Below are positions 7,025 to 15,230 of a stretch of DNA of 64,000 nt, piece by piece. Positions within the stretch are counted from its first letter, which is position 1; every line of letters starts with the position of its first letter. The notes beneath the pieces were generated by a model that saw only the letters and a program-made list of their open reading frames with translations, was not told where the DNA came from and did no database searches. A program made the translations under genes and the position numbers. The DNA is taken from NCBI GenBank assembly GCA_006969385.1, contig CP030884.1, forward strand, positions 2,046,001 to 2,110,000, given 5' to 3'. The DNA comes from Planctomycetaceae bacterium. Its GTDB lineage: Bacteria > Planctomycetota > Phycisphaerae > UBA1845 > UTPLA1.

Positions 7025-8770
7025 ATGAGCGAACAGCCATCCATTGAAACGTTGTCGCGCGACCCCAGCCTGGTCGCCTGCATCATCCGGCCCGACGAGG
7101 TCTTTTCCTTCATGACGCGGCACGTCGTGCTGCCCAAGGATTCCGCCGCGCTGGTCACCAAAGATGACGGTCGCTGCGACGTTGTGACCGGCGGTGATCC
7201 GGTCCATGCCGACGGTACGTCGGAAATCGTCTTCGCGCGGTTGGCCGAGTTTGCCCTGCAATACAACTTCGCCGGCTTCCCATCCAAAGACAAATACAAA
7301 TTCGACGGCGCCACCGCCCTGACGGTTAGCCCCATCGGCGACCGTATTGAGCTGCAAGCGCTGCGCGGTTCGCTGCTTAGCAACGCGACGGCATTTCGCA
7401 AGAACGAGTTGCGCAGCCATTGCCAGGAGGCGGTGCAGATCGCGTTGAGCAATTTCATCAGCGAGCGCACGGCGGAAGAATTGGTGCGACCGGCCTGTTG
7501 GGATGAATTCGACGGCGTGTTGGCCGAGACGTTTAAGCGGATTGGCTTCGAGTCGGGTTTGGCCTTGGGGCCGAACCCGCGACTCACGCTCAAGTCGTCG
7601 CATTACGAAAGTTCGCAAGCCGAAGCCCGCGCGCGCGAGATTCGCGAACAGCGCCAGGCCGAGGAACAGCGCCGCAAGCAAGAGGCGCAAGCCGCGCGCG
7701 AGGCGCAGCTCGATTCCATCGGCAACATGATGGAACGCGTCAAGCAGATGTCCGACAGCGGTGGGGCGGTCGATGTCGGCGAGTTGGTGCGCGCCTTCGA
7801 TGCCGAGCAGCGCGGCACGCTCTACGAAGGACTGCTTGCCGGCGAGAAAGGCATGCAGCCGGTCGATAAGGTACTGGTCGTATCGGGCACGTCGCTGCTG
7901 TGGTTCGGCATGGATAACCCGCACGAGAATTATCGCAAGCAACGACTGACCGACGAAGCGACGGGGCCGTTGCGCTCGGTGCGTGTGATCGAAGATGGCC
8001 CGCGGCGCTTGGTATTGGTCGGCGCGCGCAACGGCGTGCACGTGATCGATGCCGATAGCGGCGACCATCTCACGACGTGTGTGGTGAAGGGCAAGAAAGA
8101 TGTAAAGGGCGGCTTTAACGCCACGGCCATGATCGGCACAGACATCTTCGCGTCGCATTCCGAACTCGGCCTGATGAAATGGGCCAACGACAATCCCAAG
8201 CGCGCGATCCCCTGTTTGACCGACCTGACCGAAGGCAGCCATGCGGTGCGCGACGTGCAATCGGAATTCGGTCGTCGCCTATGGTTGGCCATCGACCATC
8301 TCGTCGTCGCGTGGCAGCCGGAAGACGACCTATCGCAATCGGCCATCGAAGCGCCTGCCGAAATTTCGAGTTTATGCGTCGCCGATGGTTACGTGATCGC
8401 GGGGCTCAAGACGGGCATGATCCTGCGCTGGGTTGCGGGGGCGTCCGATGAATACGAAGTCTTGCGCGAGCGCGATCATCGCACGGTGCGGTCGGTGAAG
8501 TACCTCAGCGGCGGCGGCATACCGCGCGTGCTGGTGGGGGACGGTCGGCAGTTCCTCGATTTGATGGTGATCGGGGATGCCTACCACGGTCAGTATCGCG
8601 CGCTGCACGATTTGCGTTGGGGCTTCGCCAAGGGCGATCTGGTGGTGGGCGTGAATGACGGGCGCGACACGATGATCGTTTGGGATAAAAACAAACCGCA
8701 ACATCCGAAGTTCCACGTGCCGGTGCGACGGATGTTGGGCAGGTCGATTCAGGATGTGGCGCTGCTGTGA
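7025..8770 (+). CDS. Large protein with SPFH-like head, coiled coil and beta-propeller-like tail
   Basis: A 581-residue protein not confidently assigned to a family. Residues 1-195 show alternating strands and helices, with NELRSHCQEAVQIALSNFI and FKRIGFESGLAL before a helical stretch, which is how the end of a band-7/SPFH-like domain looks. Residues 200-240 are a charged coiled coil (EARAREIREQRQAEEQRRKQ). After a helical linker, residues 290-581 are strand-rich with repeated units (LVLVGARNGVHVIDADSG, VADGYVIAGLKTGMILRW, LVVGVNDGRDTMIVWD), as in WD40-like beta propellers. There is no signal peptide or clear membrane helix. The domain order suggests a cytoplasmic or membrane-surface scaffold. 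It stands alone on the plus strand. Confidence 0.75.
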   Translation: MSEQPSIETLSRDPSLVACIIRPDEVFSFMTRHVVLPKDSAALVTKDDGRCDVVTGGDPVHADGTSEIVFARLAEFALQYNFAGFPSKDKYKFDGATALTVSPIGDRIELQALRGSLLSNATAFRKNELRSHCQEAVQIALSNFISERTAEELVRPACWDEFDGVLAETFKRIGFESGLALGPNPRLTLKSSHYESSQAEARAREIREQRQAEEQRRKQEAQAAREAQLDSIGNMMERVKQMSDSGGAVDVGELVRAFDAEQRGTLYEGLLAGEKGMQPVDKVLVVSGTSLLWFGMDNPHENYRKQRLTDEATGPLRSVRVIEDGPRRLVLVGARNGVHVIDADSGDHLTTCVVKGKKDVKGGFNATAMIGTDIFASHSELGLMKWANDNPKRAIPCLTDLTEGSHAVRDVQSEFGRRLWLAIDHLVVAWQPEDDLSQSAIEAPAEISSLCVADGYVIAGLKTGMILRWVAGASDEYEVLRERDHRTVRSVKYLSGGGIPRVLVGDGRQFLDLMVIGDAYHGQYRALHDLRWGFAKGDLVVGVNDGRDTMIVWDKNKPQHPKFHVPVRRMLGRSIQDVALL

Positions 8771-8814
8771 GCTTGCCTCGTGGCTAGCCAGATCGACGCT
8801 GTTATTGAGTGCCG

Positions 8815-9978
8815 CTAATCGTTCGGCTCGACACTATCCGGCAGGCCCAATCCATCCAGCATATCCGCTTCTTCCCAGCGGATAATGCCATCGAAATAGT
8901 CATAAAAATTGGCATCAAAGGCGAGCCCGGCGTCCGGCGTAAACGTGACTTTAACGTGCTTCATGTCGGTACCGCGGGCTCCGATCAATCCTAGAGCGTC
9001 GCAAGCGTCGTGCGGTATGAATAGTATCAACGGCGTCGGGTCGATTGCATTAGGTGCCAGTGGTTCGATTAGCAATTCGCCGGCAAGTTTGAGGCGTTTA
9101 ATTGAAGTGGGGATTCGGCCATGAGACATATCGTAAAGTTCCAGAAATACGGGGTTCGATTTGATCTCCTCGCGGCGATATTCGTCGAAGCGTCCTGGAA
9201 AAAGTTCTTTTAGTGGCATATCCGCTTTCTCATAGGTGATCGTTGAACTAACCGGGACGCTGGCAATGACGCCGGACATCGACCAACCCCACGTTGATGG
9301 TTGCAACGGACTACCCGATGCGAATGGAAAGTTGGCAACGTCCAGGTGCTGCCGAAGCACGATGGTATGCCTGCCTACTCCTAACTTATTGAGTTCCGGC
9401 AAAACCTCTTCAGCGACGTCGAGTTGTCGGTCGGCACTGACTGCCGATTGATTGTCGATTAGCAACTCCTCTTTTAGAACTTTGCCGTACTGGCTATAAC
9501 GAAGAAGGCTTTCCCTCATGCCGGATGGGCAGTTAAAGCTACGATGCTGTAGTCGCGCATCCGCATTTGCCGGCCATGGGCTTCGAATATTCATGTCACT
9601 CGGACGAATGCGAAGTTGTAATAGCTTCGCTAGTTGGTTGCCGACCAGAATGCCGTCAACATACCGGCGGTCTAATTCAAATCGAACATGATCCCCGGCA
9701 TTGCCAGCCTCTAATTCAATCAAATAATTCGTGGACACATACCGCACCCAGCGATCCGGTTGAATCTCGTGATACACGCCGTATCCAAGGCCGCCGACGA
9801 GTGCGAGGACGACTAGGTGCTTGATGCGGCGCAGTACACGACGCATACGAACCCCGCGGGAGGAACGTTGAAGATTTGCTTCCTCGACAAACTCACCACA
9901 TTCCGGACAAAGCCCCGCGTCGATGGGGTAATCGCAATGCGGGCAATAGCCGGCGGGCTCATGCTCGGGTGTCGTCAT
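8815..9978 (-). CDS. Membrane-anchored zinc-ribbon protein of unknown function
   Basis: A 387-residue protein. The N-terminus carries a zinc ribbon (YCPHCDYPIDAGLCPECGEF, residues 11-30), a motif common at the start of planctomycete membrane proteins. A basic stretch (RGVRMRRVLRRIKH) and one membrane helix (LVVLALVGGLGYGVYH, about 52-67) follow. The remaining 310 residues are an extracytoplasmic mixed alpha/beta domain with no recognised motif. The ATG at 9978 is the natural start because the ribbon begins right after it. It converges with the propeller protein, 44 bp apart. Confidence 0.75.
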   Translation of the reverse strand: MTTPEHEPAGYCPHCDYPIDAGLCPECGEFVEEANLQRSSRGVRMRRVLRRIKHLVVLALVGGLGYGVYHEIQPDRWVRYVSTNYLIELEAGNAGDHVRFELDRRYVDGILVGNQLAKLLQLRIRPSDMNIRSPWPANADARLQHRSFNCPSGMRESLLRYSQYGKVLKEELLIDNQSAVSADRQLDVAEEVLPELNKLGVGRHTIVLRQHLDVANFPFASGSPLQPSTWGWSMSGVIASVPVSSTITYEKADMPLKELFPGRFDEYRREEIKSNPVFLELYDMSHGRIPTSIKRLKLAGELLIEPLAPNAIDPTPLILFIPHDACDALGLIGARGTDMKHVKVTFTPDAGLAFDANFYDYFDGIIRWEEADMLDGLGLPDSVEPND

Positions 9979-10129
9979 CGCTTTCGGCCTCCTCAGCGAC
10001 TGGAATTACACCACGGATTGATACCGTGAGCCACGAATGCGACAAATTATACTGCCCATAAACTGTCCTCCGCAGCGACGGCGGAGATCGCCTGCGCGTT
10101 CGCCCGGCTTGAAACTTATTCGCATTATT

Positions 10130-10564
10130 CTATCTTGACTTTCGCGGCGTACGCTTGCTAGTATTTTTCACGATCTTGGTTTTCTTGGCGGACTTCTTCT
10201 TGGCGGCTACTTTCTTAGCGCTCGCTTTTCCGCCGCCGCGCGTGAGTTGGTAGCTCTCCTTCAGCCACTTGGACCAAATTTTCTTTGGCAACGGCCTCTC
10301 GCCGGTGAAGCGCGCCGAAACCCAATCGAGTTTGCCGACTTCAAACGCGTCGGGTTGTGCTGCCGCCAACTCTTGTGCTTGCGGAATCGACGCGTTCAAT
10401 TTGAACATCGCCTTGTACCGGCCACCTTGCGGGCCGACGAATATAAACGCTTTGTTGTTAATCTTATATGACGTCTGATTGCAGGCAGTGCCGACCGTGA
10501 CGTCGGGCAGCTTGGCCGCGGCGGCTTGTAAGGCTGCGATTGGATTTTTCGAATTGGTGGTCAT
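10130..10564 (-). CDS. MmcQ/YjbR-like protein with lysine-rich C-terminal tail
   Basis: From the ATG at 10564 (CGGAG 9-13 bases upstream) the protein has 144 residues. Residues 1-105 match the MmcQ/YjbR-type fold: KLPDVTVGTACNQTSYKINN, FIFVGPQGGRYKAMFKL and the closing WLKESYQLTRG. These small proteins have a CyaY-like fold and no settled biochemical role, although some bind DNA. The last 36 residues are a Lys/Ala/Ser-rich tail (SAKKVAAKKKSAKKTK) like that of histone H1-like bacterial proteins, which suggests DNA or RNA binding. A longer frame runs upstream, but its residues look non-coding. Confidence 0.78.
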   Translation of the reverse strand: MTTNSKNPIAALQAAAAKLPDVTVGTACNQTSYKINNKAFIFVGPQGGRYKAMFKLNASIPQAQELAAAQPDAFEVGKLDWVSARFTGERPLPKKIWSKWLKESYQLTRGGGKASAKKVAAKKKSAKKTKIVKNTSKRTPRKSR

Positions 10565-10730
10565 ACTGGAACTCCGCAGAGCATCAATCAATCGGACTAA
10601 TCTATGCGCGATTGTAACAATAATGTAGCCGGAATTGACACAACGCTCGAATTCGAAGGCGTGATTTGCTACAATTGTCGCAGTTTGGATAATTGAACGT
10701 TTGTGGACGAACGAAAAGGGGATTTGAGCC

Positions 10731-11549
10731 ATGCCGTCTCGATCGCACAACCCTATCTGGCTTACATTGGTGAGTGCCGTCGCTTGCGTTGCGCAGCAAG
10801 CGCCGGCTGCCGACATTAACGTCGTTAATCACAGCTTTGAGGAAGTCAGCCGCGCGCTGGCGATCGGCGAGCAAACAAATGGGGCGGGTGGCGCCGGCGT
10901 TTCGGTGGGAACGCGGTTCCCATTTGGCAACGATGCGGTTGATTGGTCTAACCCCGTCGAAGTGCCCGGCTGGCGCACGCGGCTACCGCCCAACGGTTCG
11001 CCCAATATTGTGTATGCCGGTGTGCTCAATCCACCCGATCTCGGCCCCGGCCCTTTCATAACCGGCCAGGACGGCGAGAACGTAATTGCCATTCAAGTCG
11101 CACAAGTCGGGCAAACGCTCGATCATGTATTACAACCCAACACGCGCTACACGCTCGACTTTCGTGCCGGGATCGGTCTGTTCGATTCAGATTATTTCTT
11201 TGCCGTGTCCTTAATAGCGGTAGATGATTTATCGACCCTGCCGTTGGAAAATGAACCCGGTGTCGCACGCTTGACTCTCACGCAAAACCTCATTCCATCG
11301 CCGGACACATTCGGCACCATGTTGCCTTACACACTTGAATATACGACGTCCGAAGTCTTGCCGCCGAATCTGATCGGTCGGTACGTCGGCATTCATATGT
11401 ACGGCAGCGATGGCATTCCCCGAGTTGTGTATGACGATTTTCGATTGGATGCTACGCCAATTCCCGAGCCGGTGGCCATCGGGCTACTGATGTTTAGCAT
11501 CGTAATAGTTCGTCGCCGCGATCCTTCCGAGTCTAACCCGCACAAATAA
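10731..11549 (+). CDS. PEP-CTERM sorted secreted protein
   Basis: A 272-residue exported protein. The signal peptide is MPSRSHNPIWLTLVSAVACV with cleavage near AQQAPAA. The body is strand-rich: INVVNHSFEEVSR at the start resembles the opening of carbohydrate-binding-like PEP-CTERM proteins, with a later YTLDFRAGIGLFDSD stretch. The C-terminus has the exosortase signal: IPEPVAIGLL, a hydrophobic helix and RRRDPSES. Such proteins are cleaved at PEP and placed at the cell surface by exosortase. The exosortase is not in this window. The tail after RRR is longer than usual (13 residues). Confidence 0.85.
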   Translation: MPSRSHNPIWLTLVSAVACVAQQAPAADINVVNHSFEEVSRALAIGEQTNGAGGAGVSVGTRFPFGNDAVDWSNPVEVPGWRTRLPPNGSPNIVYAGVLNPPDLGPGPFITGQDGENVIAIQVAQVGQTLDHVLQPNTRYTLDFRAGIGLFDSDYFFAVSLIAVDDLSTLPLENEPGVARLTLTQNLIPSPDTFGTMLPYTLEYTTSEVLPPNLIGRYVGIHMYGSDGIPRVVYDDFRLDATPIPEPVAIGLLMFSIVIVRRRDPSESNPHK

Positions 11550-11589
11550 TTGCTGTTATTCAGAGCTGCGCACGTTCTGAATACGAAAA

Positions 11590-11633
11590 AAGGCGACGGG
11601 ACGACCGACCGGAGCAGCGACCTGTCGTCCCGT
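11590..11633 (-). terminator. Intrinsic terminator of the 11747-12433 gene
   Basis: A 10-bp perfect stem (11596-11605 with 11624-11633, ACGGGACGAC) is followed on the minus strand by CGCC and a run of six T (complement of 11586-11591). It lies about 110 bp beyond the stop of the minus-strand gene. On the plus strand no T run follows, so it does not obviously end the PEP-CTERM transcript. Confidence 0.75.
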
Positions 11634-11746
11634 GTGCGAGCCCCAAGGTTGTTAACGATTCAATCGCTACTCGTCTACTTAACGTGCTCGACTTAAATAC
11701 GTTCATCTAAGTCTTAGATTCCATCCCTGTTATATCGCCGCGGCGA

Positions 11747-12433
11747 TCAATTGTTCGCTGCGTTTATTAGCGCTTCGCGTTCAAGGGCCGGGTCACCAAA
11801 CACGACGTCCACCATTTCCGCGATACAGCTCTGGCAACCGGCGTCGGCACCGCAGGCGAAGCTCAGGAATTGCAGCGTTTCGGCGCGGCCCACACCGTCG
11901 TCGCGTGCGTTAAAGATGCCTTCGAGTAAGCCGGGCACCTGTTCCTGGTTCACGGCAAGGCAGGCGACGGCAACATTGAGCGGCAACTCGCTTGGGCCCA
12001 CCGGGCGCTCGGTGGTCGGCTCAGGTTGTGCTGTTACGCCTTCCCCGGGGAATGCGCGGGCGATCAAGGTGTCCACGCATTCCTTGCATTGCCGGTCGAT
12101 ACCGTTGTTGCAATCGAATTCGGCCTGCAACAGGTAAGACTTGGCCGCTTCGGCGCTGGCACCGTCGGTGCGTTGTTGCGATAACGCCGCCAATAAGTCA
12201 AACACATCTTCGCCGTCCACGAACGGGCATGCCACGATCACCTCAGCGGTAGTGGGTACAACGACCGGCGGTGCTTCGGCGATCGTTTCGTCGGGCGTCT
12301 CAATACTTGTTTGCTCCGGAATCCGTCGGTCCTGGGTGGCGAGCAAGTTTTCGAGTTGGCGGTCGAACGGCGAACCGGCACATTGGGCGGCGACGGTGAT
12401 CGGCAACATGGCGAGTAATAGCAAGGATTTCAT
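11747..12433 (-). CDS. Secreted cysteine-containing protein of unknown function
   Basis: A 228-residue protein with a clear signal peptide (MKSLLLLAMLPITVAAQC). The mature part has two similar segments, one around ACPFVDGEDVFDLLAALSQQ ending in FDCNNGIDRQCKECVDTLI, and one around ACLAVNQEQVPGLLEGIFNA ending in FACGADAGCQSCIAEMVDVV. Each holds the pattern C-x(n)-C-x(6,7)-C-x2-C, so this looks like an internal duplication of a helical, probably disulfide-bonded unit. A proline/threonine linker separates them. No family recognised. Confidence 0.7.
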   Translation of the reverse strand: MKSLLLLAMLPITVAAQCAGSPFDRQLENLLATQDRRIPEQTSIETPDETIAEAPPVVVPTTAEVIVACPFVDGEDVFDLLAALSQQRTDGASAEAAKSYLLQAEFDCNNGIDRQCKECVDTLIARAFPGEGVTAQPEPTTERPVGPSELPLNVAVACLAVNQEQVPGLLEGIFNARDDGVGRAETLQFLSFACGADAGCQSCIAEMVDVVFGDPALEREALINAANN

Positions 12434-12542
12434 CGGCGGGTCTCCTCGTCTTGCGACGATAGGGTGTGCGGTTGACGAGAGACCTATGTTGCGATGTCGC
12501 CGATGCTATTGCAGATGTTGAAATTTCTTTTCGATTGCATAA

Positions 12543-12562
12543 GGGCGAAGAATTTTTCGCCC
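12543..12562 (-). terminator. Hairpin downstream of the ArsR operon
   Basis: GGGCGAA (12543-12549) pairs with TTCGCCC (12556-12562). It lies about 80 bp past the last gene of the 14310-12641 operon. The following bases on the minus strand (TTATGCAAT) are only weakly T-rich, so termination is uncertain. Confidence 0.35.
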
Positions 12563-12640
12563 CCATGCAATATTGCCGGTCGCCGAAGACATGGAGCGAA
12601 GAAATAGTGTTTTTGTCGAAAAATATGAACGCGTATGTGT

Positions 12641-13261
12641 CTAGCGTTCGTCAATAGCCGTCGGCTGCGGCTTGACCATCCCCGCAATCACAACTCCCGC
12701 TAACAGTGGCGCGACGATGATGTCGATGGTATCGGCCACCGCGAATGTCATCGGATATCCCCACCACAGCCACGACTGCGCGTAGAACGCGAAGAACACA
12801 AACACGCCGAGCGCCGTCACAAACACCACGCGCTGGCCGAACTTGGGTAACCGCGGCGCGGCCAGCCAGGTCATCCATGTCGCGATTCCCGCCGCCACGA
12901 TGCACGCGGCCAATCCCAAGATGAAATTCATCGGCGGAAACGGATCGCGACCCGTCTCGTGATAGATCATCAACGATATCACGGGGCCGTCCTTCATGCG
13001 TTGTATAACTTCATCCATTTCCGCCTGCGTTGGTGGGCTGCCATCTTCATGATGCGGAAAGCCGGGGTAATGGTATGCGCCGGTATGCGGTAGATCGAGT
13101 TGCGCGATCGACGACTGTTCGCGCGGCAAGTCCGCGTCAGTCGATGACGTCGGAAAGTTGCTAAACGAGGCCGTGTGCATCGGTAGCGCCATCCACGAGA
13201 TCGCCGTCCAAAGAAACATAAGTAACCCACCGAGAATAGCTGCAAGAACATAACGCGTCAT
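12641..13261 (-). CDS. Four-TM integral membrane protein of the ArsR-SRPBCC operon
   Basis: A 206-residue protein with a first membrane helix (MTRYVLAAILGGLLMFLWTA), an approximately 80-residue extracytoplasmic loop rich in His, Pro and Asp (AYHYPGFPHHEDGSPP), and three further helices (FILGLAACIVAAGIATWM, VVFVTALGVFVFFAFYAQSW, IIVAPLLAGVVIAGMV). It starts 2 bp after the SRPBCC gene stops, as the third gene of an operon led by an ArsR regulator. The same trio recurs in other bacteria, where the membrane protein is uncharacterised. Metal binding by the His-rich loop is possible but unproven. Confidence 0.75.
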   Translation of the reverse strand: MTRYVLAAILGGLLMFLWTAISWMALPMHTASFSNFPTSSTDADLPREQSSIAQLDLPHTGAYHYPGFPHHEDGSPPTQAEMDEVIQRMKDGPVISLMIYHETGRDPFPPMNFILGLAACIVAAGIATWMTWLAAPRLPKFGQRVVFVTALGVFVFFAFYAQSWLWWGYPMTFAVADTIDIIVAPLLAGVVIAGMVKPQPTAIDER

Positions 13262-13263
13262 GA

Positions 13264-13788
13264 CTATTTCCTTTCAGGTTTCTTGCCGAGAATCGGCGCG
13301 AAGATTTTGACCAACACTTGCCAGAACCCGCCCTCAGCACATTCCTGGTCGAGCGGCGCGGCGGCGAGATTGCCGTTTTCATCCATGCATTCGAGTACGG
13401 CGGGTAACAATTCGTGATAGATTTTCTTCGACCCGCTCTTGAGAATCAGCCGCGTCAGGTTGGCCTTGAAACCGGCGAAGCCCGTTTGCATAAAGTGCAG
13501 CTCGGTGCCGGTCGCCGTCGGCGTCAACTCAAACGTCGCAACGGTATCAATCGGCCCGCCGCGCCACGAGAACGACAACCGCTTTCCTTCGATCAGTTCG
13601 AGCACCTTGCAACGCACGATACCGTCGAAGCCCGGCTGCGGGTCGGTGCGCAACGTAAACTCGTGCCCGATCTCGGGCTCGAAGTCGTTCTCCATTAACC
13701 AAGCCGCCATCGCCTCGGAGTTGGTCAAGGCGTACCAGACCTTCTGCGGTGGGTGCGGGTATTCTACTTTGATATCGATCGATCCCAT
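13264..13788 (-). CDS. SRPBCC/AHSA1-type domain protein
   Basis: A 174-residue protein whose first 145 residues follow the SRPBCC (START-like) pattern of the AHSA1 branch: VEYPHPPQKVWYALTNSEAM, WLMENDFEPEIGHEFTLR, GIVRCKVLELIEGKRLSFSW and TATGTELHFMQTGF. The fold makes a deep hydrophobic pocket for a small lipophilic ligand. The C-terminal 30 residues (FWQVLVKIFAPILGKKPERK) form an extra amphipathic helix that could touch the membrane. AHSA1-type genes directly behind an ArsR gene are a common bacterial pair. The ligand is unknown. Confidence 0.87.
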   Translation of the reverse strand: MGSIDIKVEYPHPPQKVWYALTNSEAMAAWLMENDFEPEIGHEFTLRTDPQPGFDGIVRCKVLELIEGKRLSFSWRGGPIDTVATFELTPTATGTELHFMQTGFAGFKANLTRLILKSGSKKIYHELLPAVLECMDENGNLAAAPLDQECAEGGFWQVLVKIFAPILGKKPERK

Positions 13789-13824
13789 GCTGATCGCCTT
13801 CCGTTGAGCGCGTCGCCGCGCGGG

Positions 13825-14310
13825 TTAGCTCTTTCGTTTGGGTTTCCGTTTCGCTTTGCGCCGGTGCGTGCGTGCTTTCGTCGCGGCCTTCTTCTTAATG
13901 GTCGCGCCGTCACCCTTTGCGGTAGCAGGCTTCCGTTTCGTTGCACGACGTTCATCGGTCGCCGCTATCGGTTTCGACGTAACCACCTCGTCCGGCAGTT
14001 GCTCGAGATAATCGCCGAGATCGGTGAACTTCTGCGTCCAGTAGCGTTCGTAATGCGCCGTCCAGTCGTGCACGGCCTTCAATGGGGCCGGTTCGAGGCG
14101 ATACAACCGTTGTCGCCCTGCGCGGCGTTCGGATACGAGCCCGGCTTCGCGCAAGACTTTGAGATGCTGCGAAATCGCCGGCTGCGTCATCCGGAACGAC
14201 GCTAACAGGTCGTTTACGGCCCGTTCGCCGGCCATTAACAGATCGAGAATCGCCCGCCGCGTGGGGTCGGCAATGGCACGAAAGACAGGCAAATCGGGTG
14301 CGACGATCAT
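13825..14310 (-). CDS. ArsR-family winged-helix repressor with basic tail
   Basis: A 161-residue protein. Residues 8-90 are an ArsR/SmtB-type winged helix: ADPTRRAILDLLMAGERAV, the recognition region RMTQPAISQHLKVLREAGL, and the wing SERRAGRQRLYRLEP. The metal-binding ELCVCD box of true ArsR is absent, as in the SdpR/AHSA1-linked branch. The last 45 residues are a Lys/Arg/Ala-rich tail (KKKAATKARTHRRKAKRKPK), unusual for the family and likely to add non-specific DNA affinity. It heads the three-gene operon 14310-12641. A palindrome at 14324-14341, just upstream of its start, is the probable autoregulatory operator. Confidence 0.9.
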   Translation of the reverse strand: MIVAPDLPVFRAIADPTRRAILDLLMAGERAVNDLLASFRMTQPAISQHLKVLREAGLVSERRAGRQRLYRLEPAPLKAVHDWTAHYERYWTQKFTDLGDYLEQLPDEVVTSKPIAATDERRATKRKPATAKGDGATIKKKAATKARTHRRKAKRKPKRKS

Positions 14311-14323
14311 GAGACGGATTATA

Positions 14324-14341
14324 TATAAGTGAATACTTATA
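14324..14341. promoter_or_regulatory. Palindromic operator of the ArsR operon
   Basis: TATAAGTGAATACTTATA is a perfect 7-4-7 inverted repeat located 14-31 bp upstream of the ArsR start. AT-rich palindromes of this form are bound by ArsR/SdpR-type repressors next to AHSA1 genes. Its position would cover the -10 region or transcription start. Confidence 0.75.
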
Positions 14342-14548
14342 GGTCAAGCGGTCGGATTTTTCGGGTGAATACTGTCGGCGCACGGTCCAAGAAGGTAAGG
14401 CCGGAATTAGCCTTACGGACGGCTTGTAGAAACGCGTCGTCGTTTTCGAATAGGCGAACGCCTATTCAAGCGTTCATAATGGAACCGTTCTTTCTCGTAG
14501 CGGAAGATACCAGCCTAATAGGGCAAGCACGAAAGCAGTTATACTCCG

Positions 14549-15157
14549 ATGGTAGTAACCCGTTTCAACTCATCGTCAGATGACATCGACCCGGCCGCCG
14601 GTGGAATCCTTGTGCTGTTTTCCTTTGCCCTGCTGTTCTTCGGTTCCGCCTACTTCGCCTACGGTGAACTCAAATACATCATCTGGGGCCGCACCGCCGA
14701 GGCAGCGATCTACGGTCGTCAACGTTACAAGTACCAAGATAAGGATCATCCAAAGGGGCCGGACATCATTCAGTGGGATATTTTCTATCAATGGGAAGAC
14801 GCCGACGACGGGCTCCGCCGCGATCGCATCGCCTTGGCACCCTTCGTCGAGCCGCCCGCCGACTACAAGGTACAGATCGATTACGTACCGGGCGAATTCA
14901 ATAGTCGCGCCGCCGGACAGCGGAGCTATGTTGCCATCGTGTTCGTGTTGATGTCGTTGACCGCCATCGTCACGTGGTTTGTCGTTGTTTGGGTCATCGG
15001 CATGCGTCACGCACGCCGCCGCGGGAAACCCAGTATGCCGAGCGATATCTTCAAACGCTGGCGCCGACCAACCAACGTCAATTACTGTCGTGGCGAACGC
15101 CGCCGCGCGCGGCCGACAATTAAGCGACCGGCGAAGAAGGACCTGTCGGGTTGGTAA
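14549..15157 (+). CDS. DUF3592-like membrane protein
   Basis: A 202-residue protein with two membrane helices (ILVLFSFALLFFGSAYFAYG, residues 20-40, and YVAIVFVLMSLTAIVTWFVVVW, about 128-150). They flank a strand-rich domain of about 85 residues (GRTAEAAIYG, then FYQWEDADDGLRRDRIAL and YKVQIDYVPGEFNSR). This matches the layout of DUF3592 proteins, whose role is unknown. The C-terminus is cytoplasmic and strongly basic (RGERRRARPTIKRPAKK). No good ribosome binding site is visible, so the start is uncertain. Confidence 0.65.
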   Translation: MVVTRFNSSSDDIDPAAGGILVLFSFALLFFGSAYFAYGELKYIIWGRTAEAAIYGRQRYKYQDKDHPKGPDIIQWDIFYQWEDADDGLRRDRIALAPFVEPPADYKVQIDYVPGEFNSRAAGQRSYVAIVFVLMSLTAIVTWFVVVWVIGMRHARRRGKPSMPSDIFKRWRRPTNVNYCRGERRRARPTIKRPAKKDLSGW

Positions 15158-15230
15158 GCGCGTGACCGGGCTACGGAAATAACGTAACCTCGGGAATGAC
15201 TAGTATCGGCCCGGCGCTTCACCAGACCGC

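Noticed and set aside
6938..8260. A 440-codon open frame on the minus strand
   Set aside because: It is the antisense of the propeller protein at 7025-8770. Its residues show the Arg/His/Ala bias of a shadow frame and no domain.
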